Assembly (NCBI RefSeq): GCF_024172085.1
Contig: NZ_JAMZDZ010000001.1
Coordinates: forward strand, 3,534,001-3,598,000
Length of the DNA stretch: 64,000 nt
Reading direction: 5' to 3'
Source of the DNA: Hamadaea flava
Lineage (GTDB): Bacteria; Actinomycetota; Actinomycetes; Mycobacteriales; Micromonosporaceae
Shown here: positions 47,842 to 55,593 of the stretch, piece after piece
Layout of the letters: each line of letters starts with the position of its first letter
How positions within the stretch are numbered: position 1 is the first letter of the stretch
Position numbers and translations under genes: made by a program
Notes under the pieces: model-generated
Database searches by the model: none
The model's input: the letters and a program-made list of their open reading frames with translations, nothing else
What the model was told of the DNA's origin: nothing

Positions 47842-48669
47842 ATGCCGTTCACGCCGAGTCACATCGCCGCTGTCCTGCCAGTGCTCCGCCGACCGGTGAC
47901 CGGGGTGGCGTACGTTCCGGCCGCGCTCGCGATCGGATCGATGATCCCCGACGTTCCGCTCTTCACCGATCATTGGGTTCCGTACGCGGACACCCACGCG
48001 TTCCGGGGGATCGTCACGGTGGACGTCATCGCCACCTGCGTCGCGGTCGCGGCGTACCACCTGATCTTCCGGGCGGCGCTGATCCAGCTCCTGCCGCGGG
48101 CGGTCGGCGACCGCATTCCCGCTTCCCCGGGGCTCCGGCACCCGGCGTACCTGCTGGGGGTGCCGGTCGCGGCCGCATTCGGTGCGACCACGCATGCCTT
48201 CTGGGACAGCTTCACGCACATCCGCAGCGTCGGCATCTGGGGCGCCTGGCTGGCCCATCCGATTCTGGGGCTGCCGCTCTACCAGGTGCTTCAATACACC
48301 TCGACGGTGCTCGGGCTGCTGGTGCTGGCGGGGTGGGCCGGGTGGCGGCTACGGCGTCCGGTTCCGCAGCCTGCCTCCGGCCTGCGGCTCGGACCGCGTA
48401 CCCGGGTCGTGACGGGGCTGCTCCTCGTCCTGGCGATCGGCGCCGGCGCGGCCCTCCAACTGGCCACCACCCCGCACGTCGCACGGCTTGAATCTCACCT
48501 CTACTGGGCGGCGATCGGCGGGGTCACCGCCGCCGCGACGGCGGTGACGATCTATGCGTTGGTCTTCACGGCGGCTCAGGCGGCGGCGAGGACGATCTCG
48601 GGACGCGCCTTGCCGCCCCGCTCCGAGACCACCGCCAGCGGGGTCCCGTCCGGACCCAGCACGCCGTAA
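47842..48669 (+). CDS. DUF4184 membrane protein
   Basis: The 275-residue protein starts MPFTPSHIAAVLPVLRR and has GSMIPDVPLF and THAFWDSFTH, the conserved His/Asp-containing segments of DUF4184. It has about six helices. The motifs resemble membrane metal-dependent hydrolases, but no activity is established. The last 31 residues are encoded opposite the end of truB (94-base overlap) and look like low-complexity tail. It is alone on its strand here. Confidence 0.82.
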   Translation: MPFTPSHIAAVLPVLRRPVTGVAYVPAALAIGSMIPDVPLFTDHWVPYADTHAFRGIVTVDVIATCVAVAAYHLIFRAALIQLLPRAVGDRIPASPGLRHPAYLLGVPVAAAFGATTHAFWDSFTHIRSVGIWGAWLAHPILGLPLYQVLQYTSTVLGLLVLAGWAGWRLRRPVPQPASGLRLGPRTRVVTGLLLVLAIGAGAALQLATTPHVARLESHLYWAAIGGVTAAATAVTIYALVFTAAQAAARTISGRALPPRSETTASGVPSGPSTP

Positions 48670-49478
48670 GAACCGTCGAGGCCGATCGCCTCCAACGGCC
48701 CGCCGTGCGAGAGGATCTTCGCGCCCGCCTCGTCGACCTCGCGGATCGGCATCGCCCGGCGCAAGGCCGCGGCCAGCGGCAACGTCACCGGATCGCCGCC
48801 GGCCTCCGCCAGCTCCGCGAGTTTCTCCAGCGTGTACGCCTCGTCGAGGGTGAATCCGCCGACCGCCGAGCGGCGAAGCGCCGTGAGATGGCCGCCGACG
48901 CCCAAGGCGACGCCGAGGTCACGCGCGATGGCGCGGATGTACGTCCCGGCCGAGCAGGCGACCTCTACGTCGACGTCGACGAAGTCCCCGTCCCGCCGCA
49001 CCTCGAAGACGTCGATCCGCTCGATGGTCACCTTCCGGGCGGCCAACTCGGGCGCCTCGCCCTCCCGGACCATCTTGTACGCGCGTACGCCGTTGACCTT
49101 GATCGCGGAGACGGCGCTCGGCACCTGATCCACTTCGCCGGTCATCGTGGACAGCTCTGTGCGTACCAGTTGATCGGAAAGATGCGCGGCCGGAACCGAA
49201 GCGGTGACCTCGCCCTCCGCGTCGTCGGTGACCGTGGTCTGACCGAGCCGGATGGTGGCGCGGTAGACCTTGACCGTGCCGACCACGTAGGTGAGCAGGC
49301 GCGTGGCCTTGCCGACGCCGATCACCAGGACCCCCGTCGCCATCGGGTCGAGGGTGCCACCGTGGCCGACCTTGCGCGTGCGCGCGATCCGGCGGCAGCG
49401 GGCGACGACGTCGTGCGAGGTCATGCCCGGCGCTTTGTCGACGACGATCAGCCCGTCGGTGACCTGGTGTTCAGCCAT
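48576..49478 (-). CDS. truB: tRNA pseudouridine-55 synthase TruB
   Basis: TruB makes pseudouridine 55 in the T-loop of tRNAs. The catalytic aspartate is Asp44 in GHGGTLDPMATGVL. Further motifs are VYRATIRLGQTTVTDDAEG and CSAGTYIRAIARDLG. The 300-residue protein starts at ATG 49478 (MAEHQVTDGLIVVDK). It belongs to the rbfA-nrnA-MATE-truB-ribF run, although a peptidase gene now precedes it and two genes separate it from ribF. Confidence 0.94.
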   Translation of the reverse strand: MAEHQVTDGLIVVDKAPGMTSHDVVARCRRIARTRKVGHGGTLDPMATGVLVIGVGKATRLLTYVVGTVKVYRATIRLGQTTVTDDAEGEVTASVPAAHLSDQLVRTELSTMTGEVDQVPSAVSAIKVNGVRAYKMVREGEAPELAARKVTIERIDVFEVRRDGDFVDVDVEVACSAGTYIRAIARDLGVALGVGGHLTALRRSAVGGFTLDEAYTLEKLAELAEAGGDPVTLPLAAALRRAMPIREVDEAGAKILSHGGPLEAIGLDGSYGVLGPDGTPLAVVSERGGKARPEIVLAAA

Positions 49479-49494
49479 GCCGAACAGCGTAGTT

Positions 49495-50205
49495 TCACGG
49501 ATCGGCCAGCGGCTTGGCAGGGCAGCCGTGCTGCTTCTGCCAGGCCTGGATGGCGGCGACCGGCGACTTGGCGACGCCCTTGCGCCATGCATCCAAATAG
49601 GACCAGGGGTAGATCACGCCGCGCCGGACCCACCAGTCGCCGGTCTTCTTACATGCGGGCGAGATGCCGAAATGCAGATGGCAGGCGGTCGTGTCGCCGG
49701 TCTTGCCGACCTTGCCGATGTGCTGACCCGCCACCACGCGCGCACCCGGCTTGGTGGTCTTGTCGACCTCCGACAAGTGCGAACCGTAGTAGCGGATGCC
49801 GTCGTCGCCGAGCAGCGACCAGGACAACCCGCCGCGAGTCGCCCCCGAATTGACCTCGGAGTCCCAGGTGTCCTCCAGGCTCACCTCGAGGATCACCCCG
49901 CCGATCGGAGCCAGTACGCCACTGCCGCACTTCGCCATGATGTCGCTGGCCGGATAGTCGTGATGCGTGTGCGCGTACGACGCCGTGCCCTGCACCGGGA
50001 ACTTGTAGACCAGCGGCTTCGGCGACGTCACCGCCGGGCTGGCACTCGCCGACGGACTCGGCGCCGACTTCGCCTGCGCGCGATCGTCCAAGAACGTCGG
50101 AGTGTCCTTACCGGACGCACCACCGCCCAGCACCGCGACCGCGCCGATCAGGCCAAGCCCGAGCACCACCGCCACAATCGCCAGAATCAGGGGAATCCGC
50201 CGCAC
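49495..50205 (-). CDS. M23-family peptidase, membrane-anchored
   Basis: The protein has 236 residues. It begins with one membrane helix (about 4-28), then a Ser/Pro/Ala linker (40-62) and an LytM/M23 domain. Zinc ligands are visible as His82 and Asp88 (HHDYPASD) and His176/His178 (CHLHFG). It should act on peptidoglycan outside the cell. A C-terminal extension after residue 180 has several cysteines and tryptophans. It lies between the MATE gene and truB, 16 bases before truB. Confidence 0.86.
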   Translation of the reverse strand: MRRIPLILAIVAVVLGLGLIGAVAVLGGGASGKDTPTFLDDRAQAKSAPSPSASASPAVTSPKPLVYKFPVQGTASYAHTHHDYPASDIMAKCGSGVLAPIGGVILEVSLEDTWDSEVNSGATRGGLSWSLLGDDGIRYYGSHLSEVDKTTKPGARVVAGQHIGKVGKTGDTTACHLHFGISPACKKTGDWWVRRGVIYPWSYLDAWRKGVAKSPVAAIQAWQKQHGCPAKPLADP

Positions 50206-50262
50206 CGCGCGAGTCTAGACCTTTCGCCCGTTCCCCGCAGTTCACCCCGCCCTCCCGCGGCT

Positions 50263-51561
50263 TCAGGCGCGGGCGGCGCCCGGAACCGCCCACGAGCCGT
50301 CGCGCAGCCGAAGCAGCAGAGCACCCAGCCGCAGCACGATGAACAGGGTTAGCCCGGCCCATACTCCGCCGATCCCGAGGTCCAGCCACAGCGCGAGCCA
50401 GATGGCGGGCAGGAAGCCGCCGAGCGCCGCGACGATCGTGAGATTACGCAGGTAGCGGGCATCACCGGCGCCGACGAGGACGCCGTCGAGGGCGAAGACC
50501 ACCCCGTTGAGCGGGAGCATCCCGATGAACCAGGGCCAGACGATCGCGAGCTGGCCGAGGACGTCGGTGTCGTCGCTGAACAGGTGCGGCAGGACGGGGG
50601 CCAGGGCGAGCACGAAGATCCCGAAGATCACGCCGCAGCCGAGGCCGATCTGGCCGATCCGGATCGCCGTACGCCGAGCGGTGAGCACGTCACCGGCCCC
50701 GAGCGCGGCGCCGATCAGGGACTGCGCCGCGATGGCGATCGCGTCGAGGGCGTACGCGCAGAACATCCAGAGCTGGAGCCCGACCTGGTGGGCGGCGACC
50801 GCGGCGGCGCCGAACCGGGCGGCGACGGCGGCTGCGGAGAGGAAGCAGAGCTGGAAGGCGAGCCCCCGGACGAGCAGGTCGCGGCCGAGGACGAGCTGCT
50901 GCCGAAGCATGACGAGGCGCGGCGCGAGCGGTACGCGTTCCGCGACGAGCGCCCGGATGAACAGGGCTCCTCCGACGACCTGGGCCGCGACGTTGGCCAG
51001 GGCGGATCCGACGAGCCCGAGGCCGGCCGGATAGACCAGCAGCGGGCAGAGGATGGCGGAGAGGACGTTCGCCCCGAGCACGTAGCGCAGCGGTCGCCGG
51101 GTGTCCTGGACGCCTCGCATCCACCCGTTGCCCGCGAAGACCAGCAGGACGAACGGGATCCCCAGGGAGGCGATGCGCAGCCAGAGTTCGGCGTGCTCGG
51201 CGATCTCAGGGTCACCGCTGAGGGCACGCGTGACCGGCCCAGCGAACAGCTGGGCGCACACGACGAAGACGAGGCCGGCCGCCAGCGCGAGCCAGGAGGC
51301 CTGAACGCCTTCCTCCACCGCCGTACGCCGAGAGCCCGCGCCGAAGCTACGCGCGGCTCGACCAGTCGTGCCGTACGCGAGGACGTTGCCGAGCCAGGCG
51401 GTCACGGCGAGGATCGTCCCGCCGATCGCGAGCGCGGCCAGTGGCACGCGGCCCAGATGGCCGACCACTGCGGTGTCGACCAGAAGATAGAGGGGCTCAG
51501 CGGCGAGGACTACGAGCGCGGGTAGCGCGAGCGCCGCTATACGCCGAAGGCTGGGGGTCAC
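50263..51561 (-). CDS. MATE-family efflux protein (DinF type)
   Basis: This is a 12-helix protein of 432 residues. The first helix has LPALVVLAAEPLYLLVDTAVVGHLG, the DinF-like MATE signature, and the second half repeats it with AVAAHQVGLQLW. MATE proteins export cationic drugs or metabolites in exchange for sodium ions or protons. GTG at 51561 begins at the conserved helix and has AGGCGG upstream. A MATE gene between nrnA and truB is common in Actinomycetes. Confidence 0.9.
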   Translation of the reverse strand: MTPSLRRIAALALPALVVLAAEPLYLLVDTAVVGHLGRVPLAALAIGGTILAVTAWLGNVLAYGTTGRAARSFGAGSRRTAVEEGVQASWLALAAGLVFVVCAQLFAGPVTRALSGDPEIAEHAELWLRIASLGIPFVLLVFAGNGWMRGVQDTRRPLRYVLGANVLSAILCPLLVYPAGLGLVGSALANVAAQVVGGALFIRALVAERVPLAPRLVMLRQQLVLGRDLLVRGLAFQLCFLSAAAVAARFGAAAVAAHQVGLQLWMFCAYALDAIAIAAQSLIGAALGAGDVLTARRTAIRIGQIGLGCGVIFGIFVLALAPVLPHLFSDDTDVLGQLAIVWPWFIGMLPLNGVVFALDGVLVGAGDARYLRNLTIVAALGGFLPAIWLALWLDLGIGGVWAGLTLFIVLRLGALLLRLRDGSWAVPGAARA

Positions 51562-51610
51562 CCGCCTATGGTGCCGGTCTCCTTGTAAGGAGTCAACTCG
51601 GCAGTGGTGA

Positions 51611-51718
51611 TTACTGGCGGGTGTCCATCGAGGTTTGCAGGGCGCGGCGCATCTGCTCACGCTGCTCGTCGGCGCTGGGCTTGGGTTTGGCAGGAGCTGA
51701 CTTAACGTTAGTTTGCAT
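51611..51718 (-). CDS. Possible small protein, 35 residues
   Basis: A short frame reads MQTNVKSAPAKPKPSADEQ and then REQMRRALQTSMDTRQ. The N-half is Lys/Pro-rich and the C-half is a likely amphipathic helix. The start overlaps a palindrome in an AT-richer patch, which would be natural for an autoregulated or regulated gene. No ribosome site is clear. It is 49 bases before the MATE start and on the same strand. Confidence 0.4.
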   Translation of the reverse strand: MQTNVKSAPAKPKPSADEQREQMRRALQTSMDTRQ

Positions 51719-51737
51719 AGTTCGCAAAACTATCGTT
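51704..51737. promoter_or_regulatory. Inverted repeat operator candidate
   Basis: AACGTTAGTTTGC at 51704 pairs with GCAAAACTATCGTT at 51724, allowing one bulge and one mismatch, around a seven-base centre. It sits in an AT-rich patch over the start of the 35-residue frame. It fits a dimeric repressor site. The regulator is unknown. Confidence 0.5.
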
Positions 51738-51809
51738 CAGGTCCACATGCAGGAACACCTTTCCCAAACTCTGGACGTCCGCTGCGCGACAAAACGCCGG
51801 CCGCCAGAT

Positions 51810-51868
51810 GCAGATCAGGGATATGCATGTGATCTTGGGTCAAGATCGCAGGCATATCCCTGATCTGC
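51810..51868. repeat. Palindrome C3 (dispersed element)
   Basis: Perfect 17-bp arms start GCAGATCAGGGATATGC, and a second perfect hairpin GATCTTG-GGT-CAAGATC sits in the centre. It is the best preserved copy of type C after C1. Confidence 0.94.
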
Positions 51869-51869
51869 T

Positions 51870-51966
51870 GGGAACCAGCGGGCCGGCGGGTAGCGGGAAC
51901 CAGCGGGCCAGCGGGAACCGGCGGGTTAGCGGGAACCAGCGAGTCAGCGGGAACCGGCGGGTCAGC
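51870..51966. repeat. Tandem 18-bp array running into a gene end
   Basis: Four 18-bp units of the form GGGAACCRGCGGGYYAGC follow a longer first unit of 25 bases. The last unit contains the stop codon of the small membrane protein that ends at 51962. The array directly abuts palindrome C3. Confidence 0.93.
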
Positions 51967-52168
51967 GGGCGAGGAAGTGCCACCCCACCCACCACCAGAA
52001 CCCGAAGACGGCGATCCGCCCGACCGGAATCCGCCCGACCTCGTGGGTCATCACGACGGCGGCCAGGTCGCCGAGCGTCGGGATGCGGCGCGTACGCCGG
52101 GCGGCCCATTCGACGGCGAGGACGAGTAGTCCGGCGAGGATGAAGCCGGAGATGGCGAGCAGTCTCAT
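51962..52168 (-). CDS. Small membrane protein, 68 residues
   Basis: The protein begins MRLLAISGFILAGLLVLAVE (one membrane helix), has a basic loop WAARRTRRIPTLGDLAAVVM and ends in RIAVFGFWWWVGWHFLAR, a likely second helix. I do not recognise it by function. Its ATG overlaps the stop of the next gene upstream (ATGA). The two probably form a membrane pair. Its stop codon lies within the tandem array. Confidence 0.7.
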   Translation of the reverse strand: MRLLAISGFILAGLLVLAVEWAARRTRRIPTLGDLAAVVMTHEVGRIPVGRIAVFGFWWWVGWHFLAR

Positions 52169-52569
52169 CGTCGTACCAGCCCCCAGAATCCGGTGAGCCA
52201 TCCGAAGTAGAAGATCGCGCGGGGCAGGTAGTCGTCGAGGAGCGGGTCGGCGAGCAGTGACAGAGTCGGGTAGTTCTTGTCGTCGCCGACCGCGAAGGTG
52301 CTCAGTTCGAAGAACACGAACACCCCGACGGGCAGCAGCCACCAGGCGAGGCCGCGGGAGAGCCGGCGCGGGGTGGGTTTGCGGGGGACGCGCTGACTCA
52401 GCCCGAGGTACATCATCACGGCGCCGAGGGTGAAGACGTAGATGTTGGCTTCGAGGGAGAAGGACGGGAGCAGGCCGCCCAGGAGCGACAGGAACGCGAA
52501 GATCGGCAGCATCACTGCCGGGCGCGTCCAGGCCGGCGCGCTCGGAACGGCGAGTTCCGGGTGATCCAT
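52165..52569 (-). CDS. Membrane protein, 134 residues
   Basis: The protein has about four helices (residues 16-36, 42-60, 74-94 and 112-131). Between the last two is a soluble loop FAVGDDKNYPTLSLLADPLL. Its function is not recognised. It is coupled to the 68-residue membrane protein and follows nrnA by 40 bases, so it may be part of the same transcript. Confidence 0.72.
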   Translation of the reverse strand: MDHPELAVPSAPAWTRPAVMLPIFAFLSLLGGLLPSFSLEANIYVFTLGAVMMYLGLSQRVPRKPTPRRLSRGLAWWLLPVGVFVFFELSTFAVGDDKNYPTLSLLADPLLDDYLPRAIFYFGWLTGFWGLVRR

Positions 52570-52609
52570 GACTCGATTGTGGCTGCTTCACCCGGAGCCG
52601 GGGAGGGTT

Positions 52610-53587
52610 TTATTCCCCTAATGCGTCCCTTATCCGACCCATGATCTCCTCGGGCGTACCGTGGCCGGTGAAGCCCGCCGCCGCCCGGTGGCCACCGCCG
52701 CCGAGCGCCACGGCGACCCGGCTGACATCGGTGCCGCCCCGAGTCCGCATCGACACCGACCACTCCGCCGGGCCGACCTGCTTGAGCAGGCAGGCCACGT
52801 CGGCCTCGGCCGCGCAGCGGATCCCGTCGATGAGCCCTTCCAGCACGTAGGGCGCCAGGTGATGCCGTTCGAGGTCGGCCAGCGAGGCGGTGCTCCACAC
52901 CAGTGCGTTCTCCGGTTCGAGAACGGCCCGGCCGAGCACCTCTCCGTAGAGCTTGACCGCGCCGAACGGGCGGGTGTCGAAGACCCTGCGGGAGATCTCG
53001 CCCGGGTTGAGCCCGGTCTCCAGCAGGTCGGCCGCCAGCCGGTGCACCGCCGGCGTGGTCAGGGCGTACTTGAACGAGCCGGTGTCGGTGATGACGCCGA
53101 TGTAGAGGCATTCGGCGATCCCCTGGTCCAGGGGCACGCCCAGCCGGGCGATCAGCTCGGCCGCCACCACGGCGGTGGCCGCCGCGCCGCTGTCGACCAG
53201 GTCGATGTCCCCGAAACCGGTGTAGCTGGCGTGATGGTCCAGCACGATCACCGGGACCTTCCCGAGCAGCTCGGCGTACGCGCCCAGCCGAGACTCGGCC
53301 GCCGCGTCCAAGGTCACCACGAGCGCGGGCGGCTCCGGCGCGGTGACCAGCAGGTCGAGCCCGGGCAACGCGACGAACGGCTCCGGCAGATCCTGCGGTC
53401 CCGGGAAGGTCGCCTGGAGCCGGGTCGCACCCAGCTTCCGCAACGCCTGCCCGACCGCCAGCATGCTGCCCAGCGCGTCGCCGTCCGGGTTGACGTGGCA
53501 GACGAGCAGGATCGGGTCACCGGCCGCGACGGCCGTACGCAGAGCGCCGGTCGCCGCGGCCCACTGGTCCTCGGTGATCTCCCCCAT
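52610..53587 (-). CDS. nrnA: DHH/DHHA1 phosphoesterase, NrnA type
   Basis: The enzyme cleaves nanoRNA and pAp or cyclic-dinucleotide products. DHH motifs are NPDGDALGS (about 33-41) and LDHHAS, and the DHHA1 end has ALGGGGHRAAAGF. The protein has 325 residues. The ATG overlaps the rbfA stop by one base (TGATG). The rbfA-nrnA pair is conserved; the mycobacterial equivalent degrades short RNAs and c-di-AMP. Confidence 0.92.
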   Translation of the reverse strand: MGEITEDQWAAATGALRTAVAAGDPILLVCHVNPDGDALGSMLAVGQALRKLGATRLQATFPGPQDLPEPFVALPGLDLLVTAPEPPALVVTLDAAAESRLGAYAELLGKVPVIVLDHHASYTGFGDIDLVDSGAAATAVVAAELIARLGVPLDQGIAECLYIGVITDTGSFKYALTTPAVHRLAADLLETGLNPGEISRRVFDTRPFGAVKLYGEVLGRAVLEPENALVWSTASLADLERHHLAPYVLEGLIDGIRCAAEADVACLLKQVGPAEWSVSMRTRGGTDVSRVAVALGGGGHRAAAGFTGHGTPEEIMGRIRDALGE

Positions 53588-54069
53588 CAGCGGCGCGCCG
53601 CCGCGTCCTCAGCCTCGTCGAGGTCGACATCGAGATCGTCGGACTCCTCGTCCTCCTCGACCTTGTACGGCTGCGGCTCACCCGCGTACTCGGCGCCTTC
53701 GGCGAGCTTGTGGACCTCCTGGTCGCGCACACGCGCCTCGGCCAGCAGGTCGTCGATGTGCTTGACGTGCTGCTGGACGTCGTCGAGGACGAAGGTCAGC
53801 GACGGCGAGTGGCGCAGGCCCAGCGCGCGGCCGACGGAGCCCCGCAGCATGCCCTTGGCGCTGTCCAGGGCGGCGGCGGTGCCGGCCTTGGCCTCCGCGT
53901 CGCCGAGCACGGTGTAGAAGATCGTGGCCTCGCGCAGGTCGGCGGTCAGCCGGGCGTCGGTGATCGTGATCATGCCCAGCCGCGGGTCCTTGATCTGCGT
54001 CCGCACCGCTGACGCCACCAGTTCCCGGACTCGCTCGGCGTGCCGGCGCACCTTGGCAGGATCGGACAT
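53587..54069 (-). CDS. rbfA: Ribosome-binding factor A
   Basis: RbfA helps 30S maturation at the 16S rRNA 5' end. The KH-like core is seen in RVRELVASAVRTQIKDPRLG, then HSPSLTFVLDDVQQHVKHID. The C-terminal 35 residues are highly acidic (EEDEESDDLDVDLDEAED). ATG at 54069 has GGAGG upstream. The length is 160 residues. Confidence 0.94.
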   Translation of the reverse strand: MSDPAKVRRHAERVRELVASAVRTQIKDPRLGMITITDARLTADLREATIFYTVLGDAEAKAGTAAALDSAKGMLRGSVGRALGLRHSPSLTFVLDDVQQHVKHIDDLLAEARVRDQEVHKLAEGAEYAGEPQPYKVEEDEESDDLDVDLDEAEDAAARR

Positions 54070-54213
54070 CTCGCCACCTCCACACGTATCGGACAGCGGA
54101 GATCGAACGAAACGGGCTTTCGCCGGATCGTCCGGAACTCCGGCCCCCAGATTACCCGGCGGGCCTGTACCCACCGGCCGCCGAGATCCACCCGGTCGCC
54201 CGGGCGCCGGCGG

Positions 54214-54510
54214 TCAGAAGTCGTCGTCGCCGATGACCCGCCGCTTGACCGACAGCAGCTCGATCTCAGGCCGCCCGGCGACCGCCCGCTCGCAGTGGTC
54301 CAGGACTTCGCGGACGTGCGCGGCGTCGGCCGCGACGATCGCCACCCCGAGCTGAGCGCGCCCGTGCCGGTCCTGGTCACCGACCTCGGCCGCGCTCACC
54401 TCGTACTTGCGGAGCAGGGCCAGGATCGGGCGCAGGTAGCCCCGCTTGTCCTTCAGCGAGCGCGAGTCGCCCGGCAGCAACAGGTCGAAGAGCGCAGTTC
54501 CGGTGAACAC
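54214..54510 (-). CDS. DUF503 protein
   Basis: The 98-residue protein has the DUF503 pattern LFDLLLPGDSRSLKDKRGYLRP then VREVLDHCERAV and ELLSVKRR. The family sits between infB and rbfA in many bacteria, and its function is unknown. GTG at 54510 gives the family start; no in-frame ATG is available upstream. Here a methyltransferase and a DUF2510 gene separate it from infB. Confidence 0.85.
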   Translation of the reverse strand: MFTGTALFDLLLPGDSRSLKDKRGYLRPILALLRKYEVSAAEVGDQDRHGRAQLGVAIVAADAAHVREVLDHCERAVAGRPEIELLSVKRRVIGDDDF

Positions 54511-54521
54511 GAAGATCCATG

Positions 54522-55529
54522 TTACGAGCGCCGCGCCACCAACACGTCCCGAGTTATCCCCTGATCCACCCAGTGCTCCAGGCCGATCGGCGCCAGCACC
54601 GCCAGTCCGTGCCGCTCCAGCAGCTCCACGGCCTGCTCGCGCGGCGCCACGTGGGTGTTCCAGGACAGGCCCACCGCTCCCCCGGGCCGGATCAGCTCGA
54701 TCCACCCGGGCAACGCGGCCGACAACAGCTCCGCGGGTCCCCGCTCCAATCCCTTGCTGGTACGCGAGCCGTGGACCACGCCGTACGGAAGATCTGCCAC
54801 CAGCAGATCGGCGACCTGCCGCTTCATCAGCGCCCGGGCCTGGGTCGTGTCCGCCTCGAAGAACGTCAGGCGCCGGTCGTCCGAGGTGAACTCGACGTCG
54901 AACCGGCGGCCGAGCTTGCGCCCCTCTCGGCGTACGGGGGTGATGTCGGCGCTGTGCTTGATCCGTTTGCGCCGCAGCCAGGTCTTCAGGAACGCGGCGT
55001 ACGCGTCGAGGTCCTTCCCGTCGATCTCGATGCCGATCGGGTTCCAGCCGTACATGAGGGCCTGGTTGAGCGTCGTCCCCCGCCCGGCGACCGGGTCCAG
55101 CACGGTGAAGGTCCGGGAACCGAAGTCGCCGGCCCAGGCGCTCGCCAGCGCGGTCACGTTCAGCAGGAGCTTCGTGAAGTTCTCGTTGGTCTTGCCGGAG
55201 TACTTCGGGATGGTGATCAGGTCGTCGTCGAACTTGTCCAGCGCTGAGGTGCGGATCGGCCGGAGCAGGTCGCCGGGTACCAGCTCGTAGAGGGCCAGCC
55301 CACTGCTGAGGTTGCCGAGGACGGCCAGGTCTTCCGAGGTCAGCGGATCCTCGGTGGCGAAGACGAGATAGGTCTGGCCGCCGAGATCCCGCGGCGTGGC
55401 CGGGCCGAGCCGCCCCTCCAGCGCTCCGGCGGAGAACGCGGCCAGCTCGGCCCTCGTCAGGTCGGGCGCGGACTGCGTGTAGACCCGGTTGGCGGATGGC
55501 GCGACGAGCAGCGCGTATTCAGTTCCCAC
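54522..55529 (-). CDS. TRM11-like SAM-dependent RNA methyltransferase
   Basis: The protein has 335 residues. Motif I is LDPVAGRGTTLNQALMYGWN and the catalytic motif is DLPYGVVHGS, a variant of the N-P-P-Y motif of N6-adenine or N2-guanine methyltransferases. Its N-terminal 110 residues may bind RNA. The likely product is a methylated tRNA base, as in the TRM11 family. The target is not known. It lies 11 bases before the DUF503 gene. Confidence 0.8.
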   Translation of the reverse strand: MGTEYALLVAPSANRVYTQSAPDLTRAELAAFSAGALEGRLGPATPRDLGGQTYLVFATEDPLTSEDLAVLGNLSSGLALYELVPGDLLRPIRTSALDKFDDDLITIPKYSGKTNENFTKLLLNVTALASAWAGDFGSRTFTVLDPVAGRGTTLNQALMYGWNPIGIEIDGKDLDAYAAFLKTWLRRKRIKHSADITPVRREGRKLGRRFDVEFTSDDRRLTFFEADTTQARALMKRQVADLLVADLPYGVVHGSRTSKGLERGPAELLSAALPGWIELIRPGGAVGLSWNTHVAPREQAVELLERHGLAVLAPIGLEHWVDQGITRDVLVARRS

Positions 55530-55593
55530 GGGGTAGAGATCCTACCGGGGTGCGGACCACGGCGTGTCGTCGCCGCAGCAGCCCGGATCGAAC

